NCBI RefSeq assembly: GCF_904846175.1
Contig: NZ_CAJGZM010000013.1
Span: 1-48,994 of the forward strand
Source of the DNA: Psychrobacter immobilis
GTDB lineage: Bacteria; Pseudomonadota; Gammaproteobacteria; Pseudomonadales; Moraxellaceae
Direction: 5' to 3'
DNA length: 48,994 nt
Shown piece after piece: positions 18,535 through 27,734 of this stretch. A program made the translations under genes and the position numbers. A model generated the notes under the pieces. It was not told the origin of the DNA. It was given only the letters and a program-made list of their open reading frames with translations, and made no database searches. How positions within the stretch are numbered: position 1 is the stretch's first letter; the number at the start of each line of letters is the position of its first letter.

Positions 18535-19217
18535 TTACAAACCTCCTGAACTTGCTTGGGGTCTGGACTGACATTTTTTTTGTCGGCTTCATTAAGCACC
18601 ATCAAACAAGGTGTGATACGACTTTGCCAATTGCTCTCGTTAATCTCACCAACGATATGCTGACGAATAACACCTTCACCATCAACCACAAAGGTTTCAG
18701 GTGCCCCTGTCAGGCCCAAATCTAGCGCAAACTGACCGGATAAATCCTGAATAGACATCGAAAATGGATCACCGCCGCGGTTTAAATACCCTAGAGCGTC
18801 ACCGATATCATCTTTATAGTTCACCCCAACCAAATTGACACCGCGCTCTTCTAATTGCATTAAAAAAGGATGCTCGATGATACAAGTTGGGCACCAAGAA
18901 CCCCAAATATTCATCAAAAATGGCTGATCAGGGAGATTGTCATTGGTCATAATACGGCTGGTATCTGACAATAATGGCAGCTCAAACGTCGGTACTGGAC
19001 GCTCAAGCGCAGTGTTGGTAACGATTTCCGTTGGCTGACCCAAACGCAGGTACAGCATGACCATAAAACCAGCAAAAACAATCAGCGGAATTAAAAACCA
19101 TATTCTGATTTGACTTTTTTTCATGGTTTTAGGAGCTTTGTTGTTAGCAGCACATTTGTTTTCAGGCGTGACTTTATTATCAGGCACTTTTTGGGAAGAA
19201 TTGTCTGATTGACTCAT
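18531..19217 (-). CDS. ccmG: Thiol:disulfide interchange protein CcmG/DsbE
   Basis: Membrane-tethered periplasmic thioredoxin that reduces CcmH/apocytochrome c. It is 228 residues: a polar cytoplasmic N-tail of about 37 residues (longer than usual), one membrane helix (about 39-56), then the thioredoxin fold with WGSWCPTC (Cys109, Cys112), GVNYKDD and the cis-proline GAPETFVVDGEG. It starts one base after the ccmF stop and overlaps ccmH. Confidence 0.93.
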   Translation of the reverse strand: MSQSDNSSQKVPDNKVTPENKCAANNKAPKTMKKSQIRIWFLIPLIVFAGFMVMLYLRLGQPTEIVTNTALERPVPTFELPLLSDTSRIMTNDNLPDQPFLMNIWGSWCPTCIIEHPFLMQLEERGVNLVGVNYKDDIGDALGYLNRGGDPFSMSIQDLSGQFALDLGLTGAPETFVVDGEGVIRQHIVGEINESNWQSRITPCLMVLNEADKKNVSPDPKQVQEVCK

Positions 19218-19218
19218 T

Positions 19219-21228
19219 TTATTTCTCCCCTATTTCAGCTTCAGTGATAAAACCTGCTTTATTCGCCGCCATTTGAGCGGACGTTTTGGTTTTTTTAATA
19301 CGATAACGGCTATCGAGCATACTTAATAAACCACCTAATGCCATGATAATCGCGCCAAGCCATATCCAGCGAATCAGTGGCTTAACATAAATACGTACCG
19401 CCCACTTATTACTGTCTTCAGCGATAGGCTCGCCGAGTGCCACATAAACATCACGCATAAGGCTAGCATCAATCGCTGCTTCAGTCATTGGCATCATACT
19501 AATCACATAAGTACGTTTTTCAGGATACAAGGTCGTCACTTTGCGACCGTTTTTGGTCACCTCGACCTGTGCTTGCACACCATCAAAGTTGCTACCTCTG
19601 ACCTCATGGAAGTCTTTAACTTCAAAGTCATAACCTTGCACATGTACAGTATCATTTTCGCCCAGTGCCACATCGCGCTCAATACTCAAGGTACTGGTAA
19701 AGGCAACACCGATGACGGCTATTATTACCCCAATATGCGCGGTCTGCTGACCCCAATAGCTCAAACGTAACTGACCCAAACCTTTAAAGAAACTTGGTGC
19801 ATTTTTGGTTTTGTCTTTAAAATCAACAACCATCCAAAACAACACCCAAAAACTCACCGCTAGTGTCACACCAATATTAAGCATACCGGACGGGCTGACA
19901 AAATAAGCAATAATCGCCGCCAATACCAGACTGCTGACCGCAATGACCATGCCAACGCCCAATAGCGGACGACTGTCTTTCTTCCAGCGGATATTAGAAC
20001 CCATACCCATCGCGATCAACAGCAACCACGTTAATGGCACAAATAGCGCATTAAAATATGGAGGGCCTACAGAAACTTGACCCAAATTAAAGGCGTCAGC
20101 GATGATAGGATACAGCGTACCGAGCAGTACCACCAAGGTTGAGATTAGGATAATAACGTTATTAATCACTAAAAATGATTCACGCGATATCAGCTGATAT
20201 TGACTTTCAACCGTCAAACGCCAACCACGGATGGCAAACATCAGCAGTCCACCACCAACGATAATGCCCAAAATCACTAAGATGACCAGACCACGCGTTG
20301 GGTCGGCAGCAAACGAATGCACCGAAGTAATAACGCCAGAACGTACAAGGAAAGTACCCAATAGACTTAAGGCAAAAGCAAAGATGGCCAGCATAATGGT
20401 CCACGCTTTAAATACACCGCGCTTTTCAGTCACTGCCAACGAATGCAGCAAGGCTAAACCGGCAAGCCAAGGCATCAATGAAGCGTTTTCTACCGGATCC
20501 CAGAACCACCAACCGCCCCAGCCAAGCTCGTAATACGCCCACCACGAACCCAAAGCGATACCAAGGGTTAAGAAACCCCATGCTGCCAGCGCCCATGGAC
20601 GCGACCAACGGGTCCAGACCGCATCTAAGCGCCCTTCCCATAATGCTGCCATACAAAAGGCAAATGGCACGACCATGCCCACATAGCCCATATATAGCAT
20701 CGGCGGATGGATAATCAAACCGAAATCTTGTAGTACAGGGTTTAAGTCCGCGCCATCGACCGGCAAGTTTGGTAAAGTGCGGTCAAACGGTGATGAGGTG
20801 AAAATCAACATTGCCAACATCATCATTTGTACGCCAGCCAGTATCACCAGTACGCGTGCGCGCATCGACAATGGCAAGCCACGGCTAAAGTACGACACCA
20901 AGGCACACCAAGTGGCCATGATGGTCATCCAAAGCAGTAGCGAGCCTTCATGCCCGCCCCACGTCGCGGACAATTTATAATACCAAGGCAGCAGGGTATT
21001 AGAATGCTGAGTGACGTAGACCAAGCTAAAGTCATTAAAATAAAAGCCTGCCATCAAAGCGCCAAACGAGATAGCCATGGCCGCAAACTGCGCCCACGCT
21101 AAACTTGGTGCGAGACGCTGCCAAGCAACTTGGTCACGCATGACGCCGATCGTTGGTAATACCACCTGCAAAATCGCCAATACAAAGGCGGCCAGCAAGG
21201 CAAAATAACCCAATTCTGTGATTAACAT
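19219..21228 (-). CDS. ccmF: Heme lyase CcmF
   Basis: Core of the heme ligation complex of system I cytochrome c maturation; multi-pass inner-membrane protein of 669 residues. The tryptophan-rich WWD heme-handling motif is WGGWWFWDPVENASLMPW (about 238-255). ATWGGHEGSLLLW and GMLYMGY-type IHPPMLYMGYVG are family hallmarks, and many hydrophobic helices run along the length with a soluble periplasmic section before the last helix. First gene of ccmFGHI. The ccmABCDE genes that usually precede it are not upstream in this window; instead there is a 385-base spacer with 13-bp repeats and then an unrelated DUF445 gene. Confidence 0.96.
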   Translation of the reverse strand: MLITELGYFALLAAFVLAILQVVLPTIGVMRDQVAWQRLAPSLAWAQFAAMAISFGALMAGFYFNDFSLVYVTQHSNTLLPWYYKLSATWGGHEGSLLLWMTIMATWCALVSYFSRGLPLSMRARVLVILAGVQMMMLAMLIFTSSPFDRTLPNLPVDGADLNPVLQDFGLIIHPPMLYMGYVGMVVPFAFCMAALWEGRLDAVWTRWSRPWALAAWGFLTLGIALGSWWAYYELGWGGWWFWDPVENASLMPWLAGLALLHSLAVTEKRGVFKAWTIMLAIFAFALSLLGTFLVRSGVITSVHSFAADPTRGLVILVILGIIVGGGLLMFAIRGWRLTVESQYQLISRESFLVINNVIILISTLVVLLGTLYPIIADAFNLGQVSVGPPYFNALFVPLTWLLLIAMGMGSNIRWKKDSRPLLGVGMVIAVSSLVLAAIIAYFVSPSGMLNIGVTLAVSFWVLFWMVVDFKDKTKNAPSFFKGLGQLRLSYWGQQTAHIGVIIAVIGVAFTSTLSIERDVALGENDTVHVQGYDFEVKDFHEVRGSNFDGVQAQVEVTKNGRKVTTLYPEKRTYVISMMPMTEAAIDASLMRDVYVALGEPIAEDSNKWAVRIYVKPLIRWIWLGAIIMALGGLLSMLDSRYRIKKTKTSAQMAANKAGFITEAEIGEK

Positions 21229-21407
21229 ACGGTCTAACCTTGTTTACCTTGGATACTGTCTAAGTTTGCTCGAGCGCTGTTATTTTATGAATAATAAAAG
21301 CTACCGAACTGTATTAGAGAATCCTTAATGCGGTCATAGTTTACGGTTGTAAATTCAGGTTTTGTGGCTATAGCAGCCGCTAAAACCCGCTACTATTATC
21401 ATGATTT

Positions 21408-21498
21408 TTATTAATAGTTCTTATTAACGGTTTTTATTAATGATGTTTATTAACAGTGTTTATAAATGTCGTTTATAGCTGTGATTTATTACTATCAT
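21408..21498. repeat. Seven degenerate 13-bp tandem repeats upstream of ccmF
   Basis: Seven contiguous 13-base units. The first four start exactly TTATTAA (TTATTAATAGTTC, TTATTAACGGTTT, TTATTAATGATGT, TTATTAACAGTGT); the last three are TTATAAATGTCGT, TTATAGCTGTGAT and TTATTACTATCAT. They occupy the middle of the 385-base spacer 21229-21613; nothing else is evident in that spacer apart from AT-rich sequence. Confidence 0.8.
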
Positions 21499-21613
21499 TT
21501 GCTTACCTCTCAATTAGAAAAGGTATTTTAACTATTATCTTTTACTTACATTTATTGCTTTTTTAATGTCTAAAGCACAAAGGCTTAAAGGTATTGTATA
21601 AAGCGTGCCCACC

Positions 21614-22948
21614 TTACTGCATTGCGGGGAAAAACACCAAAACCAGATGTAACCAACCTGCCAAAAAGCCAGTCAAACCGCCAAGGACAATCAGCGTCAT
21701 CTCATCTTCACGAAACGCAGGACGCAATAGGTTTTGAAACTCATCGGGTGATAGCGCGCGAATACGGTCGCGAAACAATCCAAATATTTTACTGGCTCGG
21801 CTTTCATTGAGCTCAGGGTCGCGCAGTGGCACCATGGTCGCGACGATGGATTTATCGATAATGGTATTTTTCAATTGCCCAAACTCGCGGCGACCCAGCC
21901 CTACTCTTAATGTCGTACTAATGACTGGCGATTCTAACACTTTATACAGGTGCGATTTCATCAGCTCACGCGTTTCCGCAGCGCGGTCACCGTACATCAT
22001 CTCATTCATGATGTTCTCTAAGGTCACCAAATCTTTAACCACAATTTCAGCAAAAACCTCAGAGACTTCCTCTTGGCGCTTCATAAAGCCGCCTTGGAAA
22101 CGGTACCGCGCAATATGTGGCAGCTGCGGCTTAATAAATGGGAAGCGACTTTGCAGCGCAAAAAACTTTACATAGGGAACAAAATGTGGCTCGACAGGGT
22201 TAAAGACCATCCAAATCGCAATCCAGTTGGTGAGGAAACCCCAAATGGCAGCAAAAAACGGTACCGTCCAATGCTGCGGTACCACTAAAAATATAAACAT
22301 TTGGATAATACCGAATATCAAGCCAATCAAAGCACTGATATGCCAAATGAAATCAATCTCTTTTTGCCCAACTTTTAGAAACATATTGACCATCAAACGA
22401 CGATCGCTTTCCATCTTATTGACAATCATCTTACGCATATCGACCAAATCTTCGACATGATAGGTTAAATCCGTCACCAAGGATTGCATAATATTTGGCA
22501 ATTCTTGGTGCGCTTGGGCATAAACGCGGCGCTTTAATGCATAAGGAAGATTGCCCCACAGCGCTGGCGAGTGGTCAAGCATAATCTCATCAATCAAGGT
22601 TTCAAGGTTTTCATCGACCGCATTGGTGATAAATACCGCCATCTGATCCGGTTCCATGGCTTTAAAGAACTCATCGAGCGAGCCGAGCTTTGAGAGCGTC
22701 TGGTCAACGATCACGCCAGATATCTTGCCCGCTTTGCGCGGCACAATCCCTTGCCAGCCTAAACCCGGTAAGCCAAAGAATGGAAAGTTTGGAATCCGAA
22801 TACCCCAAAACTTAACCGGATAAAACAGCATTTTGAGTGCCATCCACACGTGTATCCATGTGACAAATGCGGTCACTGGTGGGATGGTCAGCATGGCGAA
22901 AAACTCGGGATGCTCCGCTATCGTCTGCCACAATGAATTTGCATCCAT
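21614..22948 (-). CDS. DUF445 family membrane protein
   Basis: A 444-residue inner-membrane protein of the DUF445 (YheB/YjiN-like) family, function unknown. The N-terminal hydrophobic segment (about 18-45) leads to the family sequence FWGIRIPNFPFFGLPGLGWQGIVPRKAGKI. A central pair of membrane helices occurs at about 205-250 (ALIGLIFGIIQMFIFLV, AAIWGFLTNWIAIWMVFNPVEP). A C-terminal helix (IVLGGLTGFLAGWLHLVLVFF) closes the protein. The repeated G-W-GIVP / TNW-A--M-F-P pattern is the DUF445 signature. Single gene. Confidence 0.85.
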   Translation of the reverse strand: MDANSLWQTIAEHPEFFAMLTIPPVTAFVTWIHVWMALKMLFYPVKFWGIRIPNFPFFGLPGLGWQGIVPRKAGKISGVIVDQTLSKLGSLDEFFKAMEPDQMAVFITNAVDENLETLIDEIMLDHSPALWGNLPYALKRRVYAQAHQELPNIMQSLVTDLTYHVEDLVDMRKMIVNKMESDRRLMVNMFLKVGQKEIDFIWHISALIGLIFGIIQMFIFLVVPQHWTVPFFAAIWGFLTNWIAIWMVFNPVEPHFVPYVKFFALQSRFPFIKPQLPHIARYRFQGGFMKRQEEVSEVFAEIVVKDLVTLENIMNEMMYGDRAAETRELMKSHLYKVLESPVISTTLRVGLGRREFGQLKNTIIDKSIVATMVPLRDPELNESRASKIFGLFRDRIRALSPDEFQNLLRPAFREDEMTLIVLGGLTGFLAGWLHLVLVFFPAMQ

Positions 22949-23644
22949 GACTCTAATTATCCTTGAGGTGATGATTGTCGTTGTTAAGCAAATATCCTTA
23001 GTCGATTAAGAACGCTCAGTAAAAACGCTCTATCCTCAATAACCACTGAATTAAATAACGCTGTAACTGGCTAAAATAAATCGCCTGATTTTAGCATACT
23101 TGCCATTCATTAGCACATAGCCAGCCTAGGCAAGTTGTGACTAGCGATGGCACGTTTTAGCTAATGCCTTTAATCCTAAAACGTTTACTATCAACTAGTG
23201 GGATTAAGCTTTAGAATATTGCTATTGATTGTGCCTAGTCTAATGAAATGAAAACCACAAGAACAACAGCAAAAATCTCGATAAAAACTAAGGCAGCAGC
23301 AAGGCTATGGGGGTATAAATATAGATAATACTCACAATGATGATTGGACAGAATAAATAACTGCCTACTGCGTCAGCGCATTTATTCTGTTATAATTTAT
23401 GGTTGCCTGAGGCAAATTATCAGTCGCCGACTGCAAGTAAATTAATTGACCCTATGTTGATAATTAATTGATTCTATATTGATAAGTATCACGCTATATT
23501 ATTGAAATACTTTGGCTTATCCTTTATGCTCACCTCCCTTTGAATGAGCGCATCGCGCTATCTATCTTTCACAGACTCTTACTGATTTATTGACCATCGA
23601 TTTATCAACGACCGCCTCACTGACCGTCCGGGTACTGACTTTAT
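22949..23644. other. 696-base spacer between DUF445 gene and mrdA
   Basis: No ORF with coding character is seen. The spacer holds an 11-bp inverted repeat (ACAGAATAAAT 23348-23358 / ATTTATTCTGT 23380-23390) that ends one base before a TATAAT (23391-23396), and a 22-bp direct repeat (23440-23461 and 23462-23483, 19 of 22 identical, AATTAATTGA--CTAT-TTGAT). These probably belong to the mrdA promoter region, but no good -35 lies at 17 bases. Confidence 0.6.
23440..23483. repeat. 22-bp tandem direct repeat upstream of mrdA
   Basis: AATTAATTGACCCTATGTTGAT-type unit repeated once with three differences, about 160 bases before the mrdA start. Confidence 0.75.
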
Positions 23645-25636
23645 ATGAAAAAACCGCTCGCTCCCGATACCGAACAGGTTAATCGTATTTTTACCAGCCG
23701 TATTATTATCCTTGGACTGTTGATGTTTTTGGGTTTGATCGCTTTGATCGCGCGTTATGGTTATCTGCAAGTGTATGCCCACGATAAATACACCACCCAA
23801 GCCGATAACAATCGTATTAAGCTGATTTCTGCGCCGCCCAGTCGCGGTTATATTTACGACCGTAATGGCGTTATCCTCGCTGACAATCAGCCGGTATTTA
23901 CCGCTATGCTCAGTCCCGATGAAGTAGAAGACCCAAAACGTACACTTAATCTGCTTGCGCCTATTTTTGATTTAACAGATGAAAATATCACCGATATTTT
24001 GGCACGTTTAAGTAAAACCAAAAACGACCCGGTGACCATCAAGATTGATTTGACTGAGGCGCAATTGGCGCAGTTTAGTGAACGTCAGCCGTTTTTTCGT
24101 GGGGTCAGTATTCAGAGCAAACTCACGCGCTCTTATCCTTATGATGAGCTGTTTGCCCATGTCATTGGTTATGTCGGACGTATTAACGATAAAGAATCTA
24201 AGCAAATCAATAAAGATCGCTATGCGGGTACCGACCTCATCGGTAAGATTGGTATAGAGGATTTTTATGAAGATATCTTGCTCGGACAGCCGGGTTATCA
24301 ATCGGTAGAAACCGATGCGCACGGTAATATCTTACGTCAACTCGATACCAAAGCGCCTATCGCGGGCAATGACATTACCCTAAGTCTAGATTATGGCTTA
24401 CAAACCGTTGCTCAGCAGCAGCTTGATGGTCGCCGCGGGGCAATCGTCGCTATTGACCCAAAAAATGGTGATGTATTGGCGTTCGTCAGTAACCCAAGCT
24501 ACGACCCCAATCCATTTATATCCGGTATATCCTTTAGAGATTATGGTGACCTGCGTGAAGACCTCGACCAGCCGCTTTATAATCGTGCGCTACAAGGTAC
24601 CTATCCACCCGGCTCAACCATTAAACCTTTTGAAGGTTTAGGCGGTATTCATTACGGTTTACGCGATTGGGAAACAACTATTTACGACCCCGGTTACTTT
24701 AGCCTGCCTGGTGATTCGCACCGTTTTCGTGATTGGAAAAAAGGTGGTCATGGCACGGTTGATTTGAAGAAATCTATCGTGATGTCGGTCGATACTTATT
24801 ATTATAAACTGGCATATGAGATGGGCATTCAGCGTTTGCACGATTGGATGGTGCGCTTTGGCTTTGGTGAACAAACGGGTATTGACCTGCCCAATGAAAA
24901 ACCAGGAATTATGCCATCACCAAAATGGAAAAAAGACACTTATGATAAAGGTTGGCTACCGGGTGAAACCATCTCGGTCAGTATCGGACAAGGTTATTTC
25001 TTAGCGACACCCCTGCAGATTGCTAATGCTACTGCCATGACCGCTAACAAAGGCTACCATATCACCCCGCATTTATTAAAAAGTAGCGATGGCGCAGCGG
25101 CGGTCGATGTGATTACCAAACCTGATGGTAAAATCGACTATAACGGCAAACCTTCTGATTGGGTGCGCATGCATGATGCCATGGAACAAACCGTTAAGGC
25201 GGGTACAGGACGCGGTATTTATACGCCGCGCTATCGCATTGCCGGAAAAACGGGTACAGCACAGGTAAAATCAATTGCACAAGGTAAAAGCTATAATAAA
25301 TCTGCGCTGGATAAGCGCCACTGGGATCATGCTTGGTTCAATGGTTTTGCACCCGTAGAGAACCCCGAGATTGCCCTAGCGGTATTGGTCGAAAATGGCG
25401 GCGGCGGTAGTGTTGTTGCTGCTCCTATCGGTCGTGCGTTGTTTGATTATTGGATGTTACAGCGCGAAAAAAATCCTATTTTGCCACCTACTCCAGATCA
25501 ATTAAAAGTCATCAAACGCCAAAAAGCCTTTGATAAAGCCATGCGTGACGCCGTACGTGATAAAGAACAAGCGCTCACAGAGCAAAAAGAATCGCAAAAC
25601 GCTAAATCTACAACCACCGCTGCTACTTCTGAGTAA
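23645..25636 (+). CDS. mrdA: Penicillin-binding protein 2
   Basis: Monofunctional (class B) transpeptidase of the elongation complex, which crosslinks side-wall peptidoglycan with RodA. It is 663 residues. A short cytoplasmic tail and one membrane helix (about 20-42) lead to the PBP dimerisation domain (APPSRGYIYDRNGVILADN). The transpeptidase domain follows with active Ser in PPGSTIKP (about 324), the SxN-type SVDTYYYKLA and KTGTAQ (about 537). The lysine/glutamine-rich tail is dispensable in appearance. rodA is not adjacent here; rsmD follows by 52 bases. Confidence 0.95.
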   Translation: MKKPLAPDTEQVNRIFTSRIIILGLLMFLGLIALIARYGYLQVYAHDKYTTQADNNRIKLISAPPSRGYIYDRNGVILADNQPVFTAMLSPDEVEDPKRTLNLLAPIFDLTDENITDILARLSKTKNDPVTIKIDLTEAQLAQFSERQPFFRGVSIQSKLTRSYPYDELFAHVIGYVGRINDKESKQINKDRYAGTDLIGKIGIEDFYEDILLGQPGYQSVETDAHGNILRQLDTKAPIAGNDITLSLDYGLQTVAQQQLDGRRGAIVAIDPKNGDVLAFVSNPSYDPNPFISGISFRDYGDLREDLDQPLYNRALQGTYPPGSTIKPFEGLGGIHYGLRDWETTIYDPGYFSLPGDSHRFRDWKKGGHGTVDLKKSIVMSVDTYYYKLAYEMGIQRLHDWMVRFGFGEQTGIDLPNEKPGIMPSPKWKKDTYDKGWLPGETISVSIGQGYFLATPLQIANATAMTANKGYHITPHLLKSSDGAAAVDVITKPDGKIDYNGKPSDWVRMHDAMEQTVKAGTGRGIYTPRYRIAGKTGTAQVKSIAQGKSYNKSALDKRHWDHAWFNGFAPVENPEIALAVLVENGGGGSVVAAPIGRALFDYWMLQREKNPILPPTPDQLKVIKRQKAFDKAMRDAVRDKEQALTEQKESQNAKSTTTAATSE

Positions 25637-25688
25637 TGTTAGAGTCAATCAATAAAAAAGTTAATGAAATAATGACTAAGAAAACGCT

Positions 25689-26381
25689 ATGAAAAAAACA
25701 TCCAGTACACGACAACCTGAAAAAACGCTTAAAGTAAAAACAAAAAACAGTGCTGCTGGTGATGTGCGTATTATCGGTGGGCAGTTTAAGCGCCGTAGCG
25801 TGAGTTTTATCGATGCCGAAGGCTTGCGTCCGACCCCAGACCGTTTGCGTGAGACCTTATTTAATTGGTTAATTGCTGATATTCATGACGCCCAAGTGCT
25901 TGACAGCTGCGCTGGTAGCGGCGTTTTAGGCTTTGAAGCGTTATCGCGCGGCGCCGCTTATACCACCTTTATCGAAACAAACCCTGCACAAGTCAATATG
26001 CTGCGCCAAAGCGCCGAGCAATTACGACTTGAGGCTAGTAGTTACCAAATCATTCAAGGCACAGCTGAACAAGTCCTGACCCAAAACCAAACTATTCAGC
26101 GTCATTTTGATATTGTCTTTATCGATCCGCCTTATGCGCAAGATTTGTGGCAGCCTATTTTAATGGCATTGATAAAACAATCCTTAATCAGCGCAGAAAC
26201 GCTTATTTATTTAGAAGCGGATAAAGATTTAACCCTTCAACTTAATCAATTAGTAGTAAGTCTTAACGAAAGCTCTGAGCCTCAAACAGAGACAACACAA
26301 GACATTATAGGTTTTGAATGCCTAAAACAAACTAAAGTTGGACAAGTTGTCGCTGGACTTTATCAGCTTTCACCGTCATAA
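25689..26381 (+). CDS. rsmD: 16S rRNA (guanine(966)-N(2))-methyltransferase RsmD
   Basis: Methylates G966 of 16S rRNA in the small subunit using S-adenosylmethionine. It is 230 residues. VRIIGGQFKRR and the RPTPDRLRETLFNWL block open the family domain; LDSCAGSGVLGFEALSRGA is the SAM-binding motif I; FIDPPYAQ is the catalytic motif. The first 20 residues are basic and variable. It lies 52 bases after mrdA, probably the same transcript. Confidence 0.93.
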   Translation: MKKTSSTRQPEKTLKVKTKNSAAGDVRIIGGQFKRRSVSFIDAEGLRPTPDRLRETLFNWLIADIHDAQVLDSCAGSGVLGFEALSRGAAYTTFIETNPAQVNMLRQSAEQLRLEASSYQIIQGTAEQVLTQNQTIQRHFDIVFIDPPYAQDLWQPILMALIKQSLISAETLIYLEADKDLTLQLNQLVVSLNESSEPQTETTQDIIGFECLKQTKVGQVVAGLYQLSPS

Positions 26382-26493
26382 TTGTCGGGTTAACGAAAGC
26401 CATTAACAAATTTTACCAATGTTTAAAACCGCTAAAAAACTGGCCAACGCTGCAGTTTAATGTATATAAGGCGAAAATAAACCCCAATGCAGC

Positions 26494-26522
26494 TTGCAAG
26501 CGTAGGCGCTACTGCTTATAAT
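26494..26522 (+). promoter_or_regulatory. Promoter of rplM-rpsI
   Basis: TTGCAA (26494-26499), 17-bp spacer, TATAAT (26517-26522), about 70 bases before rplM. The leader can form a GAGAG/CTCTC-closed stem (about 26540-26567), a possible site for autogenous control by L13; that part is inference. Confidence 0.6.
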
Positions 26523-26592
26523 GTGCAGTCTGTTTTTTGAGAGCCCCGTTCCCAGCTAAACTCTCAACGAATTCTAATTTTAAGGTTTTATC

Positions 26593-27021
26593 ATGAAAAC
26601 ACTTAGTGCAAAACCAGCTGAAGTGACCCATGACTGGTATGTCGTAGATGCTGACGGCAAAACCCTTGGTCGCTTAGCTACTCAAATCGCTAGTCGCTTA
26701 CGTGGCAAGCATAAGACTAACTATACTCCACACGTAGATACTGGTGATTTTATCGTTGTTATCAACGCAGAGAAAATCGCGGTAACGGGTAAAAAAGCAC
26801 AAGATAAAAAATACTATCGTCACAGTGGTTACCCAGGCGGTATTAAAGAAACCAACTTCACCAAGCTGATTGCACATAAGCCTGAAGATGTTCTACACAA
26901 AGCGGTTAAGGGTATGCTTCCAAAAGGTCCTCTTGGCTACGCGATGATCAAAAAGCTGAAACTATATGCGGGTACCGAACATCCACATGAAGCTCAGCAA
27001 CCTAAAGAACTAGACATCTAA
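26593..27021 (+). CDS. rplM: 50S ribosomal protein L13
   Basis: Early-assembling large-subunit protein. It is 142 residues, the standard length. [41 protein letters not shown] and [12 protein letters not shown] are diagnostic. It is ten bases upstream of rpsI in the universal rplM-rpsI operon. Confidence 0.98.
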   Translation: MKTLSAKPAEVTHDWYVVDADGKTLGRLATQIASRLRGKHKTNYTPHVDTGDFIVVINAEKIAVTGKKAQDKKYYRHSGYPGGIKETNFTKLIAHKPEDVLHKAVKGMLPKGPLGYAMIKKLKLYAGTEHPHEAQQPKELDI

Positions 27022-27031
27022 GGATATACTT

Positions 27032-27418
27032 ATGGAACGCAATTACGGAACTGGTCGTCGCAAAACTTCTACCGCTCGTGTCTTTTTAGCGAAGGGTACT
27101 GGTGCTATCGTTGTTAACGGCAAACCACTTGATGAGTATTTCAGCCGCGAAACGTCGCGCATGGTTGTTCGTCAGCCTTTAGAATTACTTGACTCACCTA
27201 CTGCTTATGACCTTTACATCACTGTAAAAGGTGGCGGTATTAGTGGTCAAGCTGGCGCAATCCGTCACGGCATCACGCGTGCATTGATTGAGCTTGACGA
27301 AACCAACAAACCTGCCCTAAAAGCAGCTGGCTTTGTTACTCGTGACTCACGTCAAGTTGAACGTAAGAAATTGGGTTTACGTAAAGCACGTAAACGTCCA
27401 CAATTCTCGAAACGTTAA
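27032..27418 (+). CDS. rpsI: 30S ribosomal protein S9
   Basis: Small-subunit protein whose C-terminal tail reaches the P site. It is 128 residues. [15 protein letters not shown] opens it; it ends with the conserved [18 protein letters not shown]. Closely follows rplM; a strong terminator follows at 27502-27541. Confidence 0.98.
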   Translation: MERNYGTGRRKTSTARVFLAKGTGAIVVNGKPLDEYFSRETSRMVVRQPLELLDSPTAYDLYITVKGGGISGQAGAIRHGITRALIELDETNKPALKAAGFVTRDSRQVERKKLGLRKARKRPQFSKR

Positions 27419-27501
27419 TCAAAGCTATCTCTCTGACTTTTACTGTTGTCGTCTTTTTCTCAGAGTCGCTATAGCAGTATTAAGGAAAGTGATAGGTTTG
27501 C

Positions 27502-27541
27502 AAAACCTTATAAGCTGGTCACAGCTTGTAAGGTTTTTTTA
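27502..27541 (+). terminator. Terminator of rplM-rpsI
   Basis: AAAACCTTATAAGCTG-GTCA-CAGCTTGTAAGGTTTTTTT: a 15-bp stem with one G-U pair, followed by T7. Confidence 0.9.
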
Positions 27542-27624
27542 TGGCTGTTTTTTAGCTGTGATTTTTAATCATAGCTTTCAACGATAGTTTTTAGTAATAA
27601 CTTTTAACAATAGCTTTTTAGAGA
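27534..27624. repeat. Degenerate 13-bp tandem repeats upstream of the lpxL-like gene
   Basis: Six to seven contiguous 13-base units directly after the rpsI terminator: GTTTTTTAGCTGT, GATTTTTAATCAT, AGCTTTCAACGAT, AGTTTTTAGTAAT, AACTTTTAACAAT, AGCTTTTTAGAGA. In rotated phase they resemble the units before ccmF (AGTGTTTATTAAC against AGTTTTTAGTAAT, 10 of 13 identical). They fill much of the 316-base spacer 27419-27734. Confidence 0.75.
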
Positions 27625-27734
27625 AGACCTCTAACGACGATTCTTATTGGTGCCAGTTTTTGTGCATAAATCACCTTGCAAAGCCGCTCTTACTACCCCA
27701 TCATAATCATAACTTTTATTACCTTGTCCTCATT

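Noticed and set aside
21408..21498. CRISPR array
   Set aside because: Units are 13 bp, contiguous and degenerate, without spacers; no cas genes are present.
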